In this document: piece by piece, positions 1 through 7,137 of the stretch | Numbering within the stretch: the stretch's first letter is position 1 | How the letters are laid out: each line of letters starts with the position of its first letter | Assembly (NCBI GenBank): GCA_016930415.1 | Contig: JAFGGS010000010.1 | Coordinates: 1-47,102 of the forward strand | Origin: Candidatus Woesearchaeota archaeon | GTDB taxonomy: Archaea; Nanobdellota; Nanobdellia; Woesearchaeales; SM23-78 | Direction of reading: 5' to 3' | DNA length: 47,102 nt | Notes under the pieces: model-generated | The model's database searches: none | Seen by the model: only the letters and a program-made list of their open reading frames with translations | Told to the model about the DNA's origin: nothing | Position numbers and translations under genes: made by a program

Positions 1-81
1 GCCATCGACCAAATCACCAATCTTAACAAGCTTTGCCTTCCCATCCTGTCTTATAAAGACAGGCTCATCCGCTGTGAGGCT
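1..81 (-). mobile_element. N-terminal fragment of an intein in topoisomerase VI-B
   Basis: Twenty-seven codons after KFHRLKQ read as an intein block A. There is a first residue Ser, then [13 protein letters not shown], then [11 protein letters not shown], the pattern seen at the N-terminus of many archaeal inteins that begin with Ser. The insertion falls between Gln and Ser of the normal QSRGQQG ATP-lid motif, so the host Ser would serve as the +1 nucleophile. The homing-endonuclease part, if any, and the C-terminal splice block are beyond base 1. Boundaries on the right are seen directly; the rest is inferred. Confidence 0.8.
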
Positions 82-402
82 CTGCTTGAGCCTGTGGAAC
101 TTCGATCCGTAGAGAAGCTTAGCAAAGACCCTTGATATGTGAGACCTGGGAATTCCAGGCCCGTTATCCTCGACGATCACCCTGAAGCGCTCGTTGCCCA
201 TGTCGATCAATTCGACGCTCAGCTCAGGCAAGATGCCTGCCTCTTCGCACGCGTCAAGAGAATTATCAACCGCTTCTTTCACAGCTGTTAGAAGAGCCTT
301 CCTCTTGTTATCGAATCCTAAGAGGTGGCGGTTCTTCTCGAAGAATTCAGCGACAGAGATATCCCTCTGCTTCTTTGCCATCTCCTCTGCTTTAGTAACC
401 AT
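1..402 (-). CDS. top6B: DNA topoisomerase VI subunit B, N-terminal part, interrupted by an intein (runs off the window)
   Basis: Encodes the GHKL-type ATPase subunit of topoisomerase VI, which closes on ATP binding while the A subunit cleaves DNA. The visible 107 host residues carry the ATP-binding N box ([14 protein letters not shown]) and the G1 motif (EDNGPGIP). They then reach the conserved segment KFHRLKQ that in this family leads straight into the ATP lid SRGQQGIG. Here the lid does not follow. Instead an intein-like N-terminus begins at the Ser codon 79-81. I chose the ATG at 400-402, which has an A/T-rich TTAAG element about 25-30 nt upstream, so it is probably leaderless. The rest of the intein and the C-extein lie outside the window. 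Family assignment is firm; that the gene stays functional assumes splicing. Confidence 0.9.
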   Translation of the reverse strand, partial: MVTKAEEMAKKQRDISVAEFFEKNRHLLGFDNKRKALLTAVKEAVDNSLDACEEAGILPELSVELIDMGNERFRVIVEDNGPGIPRSHISRVFAKLLYGSKFHRLKQSLTADEPVFIRQDGKAKLVKIGDLVDG

Positions 403-561
403 ACAGTATCACTGACTCACATAACCTTAAGCCTGATTATCCTCGAAAAACCTCGAAAAGCACCTTAAAAAAAATAAAGATGATTGAAAACTACAGAAAA
501 AACAAAGGAAAGCGCTCATTTATAAGATTTGCTGTTTTAGAGGATACAAGTCGGAAGGATT

Positions 562-1218
562 TCAAGCTTTATATCCCATCTTCCTGAGCTGCGCCCTAGC
601 ATCCTTCTGCTTCATCTGTATGTCGTATAGGAAGTGGGCGTCGCTGTTGATGATGACCTGGTCTGCGTTGTCAAGGAGCACCCTCCACTTTTCAGGGTTC
701 TTGAGGAAGTACCTTGCGTTGAGCTCGAGCGGAATTTTATGCTTGTTTGCCTCAAGAATCACCTTATTTGCAGAGCTCTCGTCAATGTCTTGGCATACAT
801 GGCCGATGAGGCTTATCTTGCCAGGGTATTTGTTTATCGCTTTTATGAATGCGTCTGCGACCTTAGATTTGTCCTTGGGAGGATAGACATCCTTGTGGAA
901 GGATAATATTGAGAACTCGCTCTCATATCCTTGGATGTGGAAGCAGACGTCGCCGTCCTTGTTCAGGAGGTCTGCTTCTACGCCGAATCTGACGTCGACC
1001 TTATTGTGCGGGTTCTTCCAGTCGCGAGTTATCTCCCGAAATCCTTTCTTGGCCAGTTTGAGGGCGTCGACACAGGCCTGGGAGTGGTCTGTTATCATGA
1101 TCTTCTTCATGCCGATCTTGCCTGCGAAGACGGCGATCTCGTCGATCGTGTTGAAGCCATCAGAGAATGATATTGAGTGGACGTGATAGTCCTCTTTTTC
1201 AGTGTTGAGGATTTTCAT
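562..1218 (-). CDS. PHP-domain phosphoesterase
   Basis: A 218-residue stand-alone PHP domain, a metal-dependent phosphoesterase fold shared with histidinol phosphatase and with the PHP domains of bacterial DNA polymerases. The metal-ligand set is visible in order: HVH at residues 12-14, SDG at 19-21, TDH at 43-45, GVEAD at 79-83, His108 in SFHK, His140 in IGH, and NSDAH at 181-185. This looks like a complete active site. The ATG at 1218 has a TATA-like CTATTTAAAC about 25 nt upstream, so the transcript is probably leaderless. The substrate cannot be told from sequence; histidinol phosphate, nucleotides or other phosphoesters are all possible. No histidine-synthesis genes are nearby. Confidence 0.85.
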   Translation of the reverse strand: MKILNTEKEDYHVHSISFSDGFNTIDEIAVFAGKIGMKKIMITDHSQACVDALKLAKKGFREITRDWKNPHNKVDVRFGVEADLLNKDGDVCFHIQGYESEFSILSFHKDVYPPKDKSKVADAFIKAINKYPGKISLIGHVCQDIDESSANKVILEANKHKIPLELNARYFLKNPEKWRVLLDNADQVIINSDAHFLYDIQMKQKDARAQLRKMGYKA

Positions 1219-1300
1219 GCTCTTTAGATTTATTTATGTGGTTTAAATAGTTTGCTAGGATTATTCTCTTGACCTGGAAATCCTAAAACAATTGTAATAG

Positions 1301-1675
1301 GTGATGATGAGAGAAGATGATGACGCATTTTGTGAGGTTTTCGGCTTCACAACAGAGAACAAGGTGCTAGGGGAGATCCTAGTCATGAGAAACGTGGATA
1401 TCGCAATCAGCGACATGGCCGAGGATATCGGGATCTCCAAGCCGAAAGCCTATGAAATAATGGCGAGATTCGAGAAAAGAGGGATTGTTAAGAAAACCAG
1501 GATCATAGGAAAGACGCAGCTATACGCCCTCAACAAGGAACATCCGCATTCCAAGATACTCATGAGAAGCTTCAAAGACTGCCTGCGGATGGCGGTTGAT
1601 GGATATGTCAAGAAACCTGTCAGCAACCGCGTGGGAAGTGGGAAAATAGGAGCTGTCATGGCTAAGAGCGGCTAG
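1301..1675 (+). CDS. small winged-HTH transcriptional regulator
   Basis: A 124-residue protein with a winged helix-turn-helix at about residues 25-75. The segment VDIAISDMAEDIGISKPKAY is the HTH, followed by EIMARFEKRGIVKKTRIIGK (recognition helix tail and wing) and QLYAL. The N-terminus is acidic and the C-terminal 45 residues are basic. The gene could start at the GTG (1301) or at ATG codons 3 or 6 bases later; the upstream AATAGGTGATG gives no clear choice. It converges with the KH-protein gene and the two overlap by 14 bp at their 3' ends. Targets are unknown. The architecture resembles MarR/TrmB-like DNA-binding domains without a sensor domain. Confidence 0.75.
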   Translation: MMMREDDDAFCEVFGFTTENKVLGEILVMRNVDIAISDMAEDIGISKPKAYEIMARFEKRGIVKKTRIIGKTQLYALNKEHPHSKILMRSFKDCLRMAVDGYVKKPVSNRVGSGKIGAVMAKSG

Positions 1676-2357
1676 GGGAATAATAGTCTCTTCCTCTCTC
1701 GATCCTCGCTTTCCTTCGCTGTCCTTCCAGCCACTTGTAGACTGTCGCGTGCATGCTGCCTGTTATCAGCATCTCGACTGCTCTCTTCGCGTTCGCGACC
1801 TCTGTGCACTCGCCTAGGAGCCCTATGGTCTTGCCGTACACGCAGATCGAGGTGTTGGTGAGCGATTCTATGGTCTTCCTTGCCTTGCCGCCCGTGCCTA
1901 TCACCCTTGCGCGTATCCTCAGGATCTTGTTCTTGTTGTCCGCCCCGTAGTCTTTGAGGTTGATTAGCTCTAGCATGTAGTCTGGCTTTAGCAATAGCCT
2001 TGCGTGGTCTGGACTGAATCCTCGGCCGATGGCCCTCACGACTTCCCGCAGCTCGTAGAGCTTGAGCGCGTCTTTGCCTGCGATGGTCACGTCCCCTTCT
2101 TTCGAGTCGATCGTTATCCTCGCCCGCGCGTATTCTTCGAGGTCTTTCTTCTCCTTGCCTTTGACGCCTATCAGCACAGCCACCCGATCCCTCGGGATCT
2201 TCATGGCGTAGGAGTACTCGTCTATCTCGCTGACCTTGACTTCCTCGTTTCCGTAGTCTACTTCCACGTCGTCTAAGAATTCCTGGGCTGACTCTCCTGC
2301 TGGTTTCGCCTGGGCAGGCGCCTCGTCCTCTTTTTTGGCGGCTTTCTTCCTCATCAT
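1662..2357 (-). CDS. KH-domain ribosome-assembly protein (Pno1/Dim2-like)
   Basis: A 231-residue protein with two KH domains. The first, around residues 50-95, has the GxxG loop in VLIGVKGKEKK; the second, around 150-200, has VIGTGGKARK. It ends with the basic tail GQRRKARIERGRDYYSP. This is the archaeal homologue of eukaryotic Pno1/Dim2, an RNA-binding factor that works near the 3' end of 16S rRNA in small-subunit maturation. A RIO1 kinase gene, another small-subunit assembly factor, lies about 0.7 kb away. The N-terminal 40 residues are lysine-rich and then acidic. A TATA box (CTTTATAAAAC) sits 25 nt upstream of the ATG, so the message is probably leaderless. Confidence 0.88.
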   Translation of the reverse strand: MMRKKAAKKEDEAPAQAKPAGESAQEFLDDVEVDYGNEEVKVSEIDEYSYAMKIPRDRVAVLIGVKGKEKKDLEEYARARITIDSKEGDVTIAGKDALKLYELREVVRAIGRGFSPDHARLLLKPDYMLELINLKDYGADNKNKILRIRARVIGTGGKARKTIESLTNTSICVYGKTIGLLGECTEVANAKRAVEMLITGSMHATVYKWLEGQRRKARIERGRDYYSPSRS

Positions 2358-2422
2358 GACGGCAGAATCAGGGCTGTTTTATAAAGGTTACTGCGAAGGC
2401 CTGTCTTGCTGGTTATGCCAGC

Positions 2423-2680
2423 TCATCTCTTTTGTTCGTAGATGTCCTTGCGATGCCCTATTTTTCTTATCGCGACCAGGTCTGGCTCGAGATCAGCGAT
2501 TATCCTTATGCTTCCGATCCTTAGCTTATAATCAGCCCTGCCTTCAAGGCGTTCAAAGTATCTTAAGGGGTCTTTTTCGGCTTGTTCCAGTTTCTTCATT
2601 ATCCTGGCCTGCTGTTCCTTTGGCAGTTTCTGGAGAAATCGCTCTGCTTTCTTTCCGAGTATTATTCTCAAGTCATTCAC
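2423..2680 (-). CDS. relE: RelE/ParE-family toxin
   Basis: An 85-residue protein of the RelE/ParE fold. KKAERFLQKLPKEQQARIMKKL is the N-terminal helical hairpin (residues 10-31), FERLEGRADYKLRIGSIRII is the central strand pair, and VAIRKIGHRKDIYE is the C-terminal active region. In RelE enzymes basic residues plus the tyrosine near the C-terminus cleave mRNA on the ribosome; Arg53, Arg73, Arg77 and Tyr81 or so are the candidates here. Its ATG overlaps the stop of the upstream antitoxin gene by 4 nt (ATGA), the usual arrangement that couples toxin to antitoxin synthesis. Whether it is a ribosome-dependent RNase or a ParE-type gyrase poison cannot be decided by eye; RelE is favoured. Confidence 0.88.
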   Translation of the reverse strand: MNDLRIILGKKAERFLQKLPKEQQARIMKKLEQAEKDPLRYFERLEGRADYKLRIGSIRIIADLEPDLVAIRKIGHRKDIYEQKR

Positions 2681-2916
2681 AGTCCGAGTCTTTTCTTGAC
2701 TTCGTCCAGCGTGTAATACTCTCCTTTGGCCATCCTTGCCCTTGCTTCTTCTATGTCCTTGATGGTCTTCTGGCTGAGCCTCGGCTCTTTCTTCACTTTC
2801 TTGGCCACATAGATGAGTTTCCTTATGACCTCGTCGTAGCTCTCGTTCTTGTATTGCCGAAATCCATCTAGCTGCGCTTTCGTCTCTAGATGAAGCTTTA
2901 TGGTGGTGTCAGCCAT
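2677..2916 (-). CDS. antitoxin of the RelE-type pair
   Basis: A 79-residue protein. The N-terminal part, ADTTIKLHLETKAQLDGFR, followed by SYDEVIRKLI, looks like a ribbon-helix-helix DNA-binding domain. The C-terminal half (IKDIEEARARMAKGEYYTLDEVKKRLGL) is the helical, toxin-wrapping tail typical of RelB antitoxins. I start the gene at the ATG 2914-2916, not the upstream Met, because a TATA box (TTTAAATATA, 2941-2950) is 25 nt before it and a near-perfect palindrome lies between them. Extending the reading frame upstream would translate through the promoter. It is co-transcribed with the downstream toxin gene. Confidence 0.82.
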   Translation of the reverse strand: MADTTIKLHLETKAQLDGFRQYKNESYDEVIRKLIYVAKKVKKEPRLSQKTIKDIEEARARMAKGEYYTLDEVKKRLGL

Positions 2917-2920
2917 CTCG

Positions 2921-2944
2921 TATACCTCAGTATACTTAGGTATA
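2921..2944. promoter_or_regulatory. 24-bp palindromic operator of the toxin-antitoxin pair
   Basis: The 24 bases are built from TATACCT at 2921-2927 and its complement AGGTATA at 2938-2944, around the core CAGTATACTT. Only one symmetric base pair position breaks the palindrome. It begins 4 bases before the antitoxin ATG and runs into the TATA element at 2941-2950. A bound repressor here would cover the transcription start and touch the TATA box. Autorepression by an antitoxin with a ribbon-helix-helix domain is the established rule for such pairs; binding here is inferred. Confidence 0.7.
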
Positions 2945-3073
2945 TTTAAACCTTTCGACATAGCCGAGAAGTCCGACATGCCAGTCTTGTTACCTTTCGA
3001 AGTCTGCATAAGAACTATAGGTAATGACGCTCGTTGATATAGCCTCTCTTAGAGAAACCAGAGAAAAAACGGA

Positions 3074-3784
3074 TTACTTAGTGATCTTTTTGAGCTCTTT
3101 CTTCTCGTCTATCTTGAGGCCTAGCCTCTTGAAGTAGCGGCACACGTTCCGAAGATCCCGCTCAAGGTATTCGTCTGCGTGCGGGTGCTCTGTAGTGGTC
3201 CCTTGGCTGAAGTCTATGAAGACTGGCTCGTCCTCGTAGTTTAGTATGTTGAAGTCTGAGAGGTCTGCGTGGACGAGGCCTGCCTTGTGGAGGGCTTTCA
3301 TGTTCGCGATCGTCTTGTCGTAGAACTTCTTAGGGTTTGAGGGCAGGGCGTCTTTTAGCTTCGGCGCGGCCTCGTCTCTTCCGATGTGCTCCATTATTAT
3401 CACGTTGTCGCGCACAGCGATCGGCATGGGCACCCTGATCACATCCCTCGCTTTCAAGAGGTTGCGATACTCCCGCTGCGCCCATGTGAATATGATCAGC
3501 CTCCTCTTCTTCTTCAGGTCGTGGAACCGGGGGTCTGGCGCGAGGTATGAATACATCTTGTTGAAGTTGCAGTTCTCAAGCCTGTAGATCTTGACTATGA
3601 CTTTTCTCTCGGACTCTCTGCTTCCCTTGACCGCGGAGAATATGTTGGCTTCCTTGCCGAGCGCGATCGGGCTCTTGAGCTCGTCGTAGTGGCCTTGTCC
3701 TCGCAGCTTCTCAAGCACTTGGAGCGTGAACTGGTCGAAGACGTTCTTGTACACCTTCCATTCCTGCCTCGGGTTCTTCTGCAT
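3074..3784 (-). CDS. rio1: RIO1-type serine protein kinase
   Basis: A 236-residue RIO kinase, an atypical kinase/ATPase needed for late maturation of the small ribosomal subunit. Visible landmarks are the flexible P-loop region SPIALGKEANIFSAVKG, the ATP-contacting VIVKIYRLE with its lysine, the hinge IIMEHIGRD, the catalytic loop GLVHADLSDFNIL with its Asp, and the metal-binding PVFIDFSQGT. The RIO1 signature NCNFNKMYSYLAPDPRF is present, which sets it apart from RIO2. The ATG at 3782-3784 is preferred over the TTG just before it; a TATA box (TTTTTTAAACC) is about 26 nt upstream. It diverges from the marC gene. Confidence 0.93.
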   Translation of the reverse strand: MQKNPRQEWKVYKNVFDQFTLQVLEKLRGQGHYDELKSPIALGKEANIFSAVKGSRESERKVIVKIYRLENCNFNKMYSYLAPDPRFHDLKKKRRLIIFTWAQREYRNLLKARDVIRVPMPIAVRDNVIIMEHIGRDEAAPKLKDALPSNPKKFYDKTIANMKALHKAGLVHADLSDFNILNYEDEPVFIDFSQGTTTEHPHADEYLERDLRNVCRYFKRLGLKIDEKKELKKITK

Positions 3785-3877
3785 CAAGGCTTCAAGGGTG
3801 TGTTCGGGTTTAAAAAACTGCTCAAATGATGGCTCGCTTGCAAAAGATTAATAAACGATCAAGACAGTGGCTGTTTC

Positions 3878-4474
3878 ATGATGGCTTTTCATTTTTCAGA
3901 GTTCTTCTCAGCGTTTATCATGCTATTCGTCATCCTGGACCCTTTCGTCAGCATGGGTGTGTTCGCAGGCTTAACTAGGAGGGCGGACCGCGCAGAGTCA
4001 AGGAAGATCGCGTTCATAGCCACGAGCGTGGCATTCAGCCTCCTCGCAGTCTTCCTGCTAATAGGCGATTGGCTGTTCAGGATCCTTAGCATCGACTTTG
4101 CGAGCTTCAAGATTGCCGGCGGCATAATACTCTTGATAATGGGAGTCCAGCAAGTGTTTGGTCTTGAGTTCAAGAGGAGCCATAATACGTTTCACAGCGC
4201 CGCCGTCATCATCGGAACGCCTCTTCTCGCAGGCCCTGGCGCGCTCTCCACCATCATGATCCTCCAGAAAGAGTACGGGTTCTTAGAGCCGCTCCTGGCA
4301 ATCATAGTGGTGTGCATCATAACCTTTCTGCTCTTGGTCTCTGTCAAGAAGATGCCTAAGTTCCTAGGTCCTAGGATGATAGAGGTGATGAGCAGAGTCT
4401 TAGGATTGCTCCTGGCAGCGATTGCAGTCGGCTTCATCCGGGACGGCGTGATGCTGATAATCCAGACTGTTTGA
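3878..4474 (+). CDS. MarC-family integral membrane protein
   Basis: A 198-residue protein with six predicted membrane helices and the family's N-terminal signature: SEFFSAFIMLFVILDPFVSM, then GVFAGLT. The central loop IAGGIILLIMGVQQVFG and the repeat-like TPLLAGPGALSTIMIL are also typical. MarC proteins are conserved in bacteria and archaea, but their transport substrate is not established; the early link to multiple antibiotic resistance has not held up. Two ATGs are adjacent (3878, 3881). A TATA-like AGATTAATAAAC about 26 nt upstream suggests a leaderless transcript. Confidence 0.88.
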   Translation: MMAFHFSEFFSAFIMLFVILDPFVSMGVFAGLTRRADRAESRKIAFIATSVAFSLLAVFLLIGDWLFRILSIDFASFKIAGGIILLIMGVQQVFGLEFKRSHNTFHSAAVIIGTPLLAGPGALSTIMILQKEYGFLEPLLAIIVVCIITFLLLVSVKKMPKFLGPRMIEVMSRVLGLLLAAIAVGFIRDGVMLIIQTV

Positions 4475-4516
4475 GAGAACAAGGATTATTCTGGAATAGT
4501 ATAGCTTCCCGAAGTT

Positions 4517-5380
4517 CTAGTGTCTCTTCCGAAAGGCGCCGTTCAAGACTCCCTCGTTGAAGGCAGGCACTTTGCCTGTGTCTGCGTAGACGTAGAGCGC
4601 GGTGTTGAAGACCGCGTTCACTAGGCCGAAGAACACGAATAGAGCCACGAAGTAAGTGAATGCCAGGCATAGGGCGGTCAAGACAGCCGTTCCTCCAAGC
4701 GCTGTCGAGAACATTATCACCACGAACCATAGTATCGCGCCAAGTATCGCGAGCATCCCGGCTAGGAATCCTGTGCCGAACTCCCTTATGAGGCTCTCAC
4801 CCCAAGTCTTCCTAAGAGTAGTCACTGACGACTTGATGGCGTCTATGGGCCCAAGGCCCTTGTAGACCATCGCGGGCACGACGAAGATAGTCATTATGCT
4901 CCACGCGGCTCCGAGGATGCTCGTGATTATCCTCATTGCGATCTCGCCGATCGTGCCTAACTTCTCAGCTACGTGATCAAGGGCGTTTAGTATCAGTCCG
5001 ACCGTCGCTGAGAGAAGGCTCCAGGCGAGTATCAGGTCCATCCTTGAGAATGCGTAGTTCACGCTCTCGCCAAACGTCGCATTGCCGCCTTCAAAACGCT
5101 TCTTGACCGTGTGGACCGTCGCCACGTTGAAGAACGTCGCTATGATGGAGAGGCCGAGGTAGATTATGAATATCACTGCATACGTCATGAGATGCGCAGC
5201 AGGGTCTCCCCCTGCGATACCAGCGGCTGCTGAGAAGACGAGCGCAGGGATTATCAAGGCTGCCATGAGCAGCAGCGAGAATATACCTGACAGGATCGGG
5301 AACATTACCAACTCCTTGTCTTTCCTTATCACGTCTAAACTCAGCTTCGTTATCGCCCAACTCCTTGCAAACGCGTTCAA
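4517..5380 (-). CDS. multi-pass membrane protein, DUF6159-like
   Basis: A 287-residue protein with about six hydrophobic segments. The N-terminal amphipathic stretch FARSWAITKLSLDVIRKDKELVMFP precedes the first membrane helix, and a conserved-looking central region contains ALDHVAEKLGTIG and WSIMTIFVVPAMVYKGLGPIDAIKSS. This layout matches the DUF6159 family of uncharacterised membrane proteins. The start is a TTG at 5378-5380, preceded by GGGTGGTG about 6 nt upstream and a TATA-like AAAATATTATAGG further up. It converges with marC. No function can be assigned. Confidence 0.7.
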   Translation of the reverse strand: MNAFARSWAITKLSLDVIRKDKELVMFPILSGIFSLLLMAALIIPALVFSAAAGIAGGDPAAHLMTYAVIFIIYLGLSIIATFFNVATVHTVKKRFEGGNATFGESVNYAFSRMDLILAWSLLSATVGLILNALDHVAEKLGTIGEIAMRIITSILGAAWSIMTIFVVPAMVYKGLGPIDAIKSSVTTLRKTWGESLIREFGTGFLAGMLAILGAILWFVVIMFSTALGGTAVLTALCLAFTYFVALFVFFGLVNAVFNTALYVYADTGKVPAFNEGVLNGAFRKRH

Positions 5381-5456
5381 TCACACCACCCCTATAATAT
5401 TTTCAGCTCTTGCTTTTAGCGAAGAGAAGCCGCCCCTTTAAAAATCTTGCTCTGGC

Positions 5457-5765
5457 TCAGCGATGAAGTATGGAGTCATACTTTCCGAGGACTTCACTCC
5501 TGGAAGGGTCTTTCTCGGTCCTGAGGGAGGCTTGTATCCTTGCGATGCCTAAGCTCGTGCAGCCGCCTGATGCAGAAATATGATACCAGAAAAAGTCAGG
5601 TTCTCCCATGTAATAAGCAGCCTTCCTGAACTGATCAGCGGCCATCAAGAGCGTATCCTTCTCCTGCTCAGGGACCTCTGCTGAGAGTCGCTCACAGCTT
5701 AATGCAATGCCTCGCAGGCCATCCTCCCTGAACAAGTCTCCGACGCTCGCGATAGGAAAGCTCAT
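5457..5765 (-). CDS. hypothetical protein, 102 residues
   Basis: I do not recognise this protein. It has a helical N-terminal half (LRGIALSCERLSAEVPEQEKDTLLMAADQFRKAAYYM), then FFWYHISASGGCTSLGIARIQ and a polar tail. The ATG at 5763-5765 is chosen over a TTG 12 bases upstream because the TATA element TTTATATATTA lies about 25 nt before it, giving a leaderless start. It is the only gene between DUF6159 and dnaG. It has no signal peptide and no membrane segment. Confidence 0.6.
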   Translation of the reverse strand: MSFPIASVGDLFREDGLRGIALSCERLSAEVPEQEKDTLLMAADQFRKAAYYMGEPDFFWYHISASGGCTSLGIARIQASLRTEKDPSRSEVLGKYDSILHR

Positions 5766-5823
5766 GCAAAGAGACAAAGATGATAATATATAAATAATTT
5801 GCGTAAGAAAGTTAAAGTCCTTC

Positions 5824-7131
5824 TCACAGATCGTCGCTCGTGAGGACAGTGACCCTTCCTGCGCTCTTGGCTTTCGCGTCCATTGCGACCAGGAACGAGA
5901 CGTTCGCCCTCTCTGCTGTCGAGAACAAGTCCTTGTCCACTATGCCGTCGAACACGACCGCGTAGATGCCGCTCTTCATGCTCTTGAGCGTGCCTTGCAG
6001 CTCTGAGAAGGGTACCTTTCCGAGGATGTTTAGCTTCTCGTCCAGGATGTAAGCTCCCCGCGTGCCGATAAGGTCTTCTAGCATCTCTGAGAATGACTCT
6101 AGCTCCTGAGGAGTCGCGTCTTTTGGCTTCCCGTTGCTGGCCGCTGGTGATTGCGGGCGAGAATCCCTGCTGTCGCGGCTATCCTGCCGCGGCTCCTGCC
6201 TAGAGTCCTGCCTGGCCTGCTGTGGGTGAGGTCTCTGAGGAGGCCTCTGCTGCTGGTGCTGACTTCGCCTGTCGTCGCCTCCTCGCTGACCGCCATTGGT
6301 CTGTGCCTCTGCGCTTGCCTGCTCGAAAGCAACCCTTGCCCTCAAGGCCTTGTGGATCTCCTTCTTCGCTAGCTCCTCGACTTCTTTGCCGTCTGGCGCC
6401 TTGGTCACGAAGTCAATCTCTCCGACTGAGCTTAGCTCCTTGATTATCAGGTCTCCGCCCCGATCGCCGTCCACGAAGACTGTTATGGTCTTCTTTCGGC
6501 TCAGCTCGATTATGGTCTCTGGGATGCTGGTCCCGTTCATGGCGATCACGTTCTTGAAGCCGTGCTTCAATAGGTTCAGGACGTCTGCCCTTCCTTCCAC
6601 TACTATGACCTCGTCGCTCTCCTCGACCGCTGGCCCTGCTGGGAGCCTGTCCTTGCCGTACTCGACTATCTCCATCACCCTGACGCTGTAGGAGACCTCG
6701 TCTGCGAGCTCCTGGCTGTCTGGCATGACCGAGTCCATGAGGTTCTTCAAGAGCTCTTTTGCCCTGTCGATCACGAATTGCCTCTTCGAGACTCGTACGT
6801 CCTCTATATTCTTGACTCTTATCCTTGCGTTGCAAGGGCCTATCCGCTGGATTATCTCCAAGGACGCGCCTACGATCGCGGTCTCTGCCTTGTCTAGGCT
6901 GCTTGGGATTATTATCATGCCACTGCTCTTGCCGCCTTTCGTGTCTACGTTGACTTCTATTCGTCCTATCCTTCCGCTCCTCTGGAGCTCTCTAAGTTCC
7001 AAGTCGCTTCCTAGGAGGCCTTCTGTCTGGCCGAATATTGCGCCTATCACGTCTGGCCTGTCTACTACTCCGTCTATCTGGATCTCTGCGTGTACTATGT
7101 ACTTCGCTGATACTTGTGCGATTTTTGCCAT
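5824..7131 (-). CDS. dnaG: archaeal DnaG-like primase/exosome subunit
   Basis: A 435-residue archaeal DnaG. The N-terminal domain (residues 1-165) has AKYIVHAEIQIDGVVDRPDV and GLLGSDLELRELQRSGRIGR. The TOPRIM domain has the catalytic glutamate in VVEGRADVLNLLKHG and the metal-binding acidic cluster in VFVDGDRGGD. A linker at about residues 275-335, rich in Q, R, D and P, separates it from a C-terminal domain (LEDLIGTRGAYILD). Archaeal DnaG is known mainly as a poly(A)-recognising part of the RNA exosome, with weak primase activity reported. A TATA element (ATTTTAAAC) lies about 25 nt before the ATG; the GGAGGGTGA just upstream of the start would then be outside or at the very 5' end of the message. 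Confidence 0.92.
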   Translation of the reverse strand: MAKIAQVSAKYIVHAEIQIDGVVDRPDVIGAIFGQTEGLLGSDLELRELQRSGRIGRIEVNVDTKGGKSSGMIIIPSSLDKAETAIVGASLEIIQRIGPCNARIRVKNIEDVRVSKRQFVIDRAKELLKNLMDSVMPDSQELADEVSYSVRVMEIVEYGKDRLPAGPAVEESDEVIVVEGRADVLNLLKHGFKNVIAMNGTSIPETIIELSRKKTITVFVDGDRGGDLIIKELSSVGEIDFVTKAPDGKEVEELAKKEIHKALRARVAFEQASAEAQTNGGQRGGDDRRSQHQQQRPPQRPHPQQARQDSRQEPRQDSRDSRDSRPQSPAASNGKPKDATPQELESFSEMLEDLIGTRGAYILDEKLNILGKVPFSELQGTLKSMKSGIYAVVFDGIVDKDLFSTAERANVSFLVAMDAKAKSAGRVTVLTSDDL

Positions 7132-7137
7132 TTTCTA

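Noticed and set aside
6151-6691. Several overlapping + strand frames across dnaG
   Set aside because: They are antisense shadows of a well-conserved gene and show no start signals or protein-like composition of their own.
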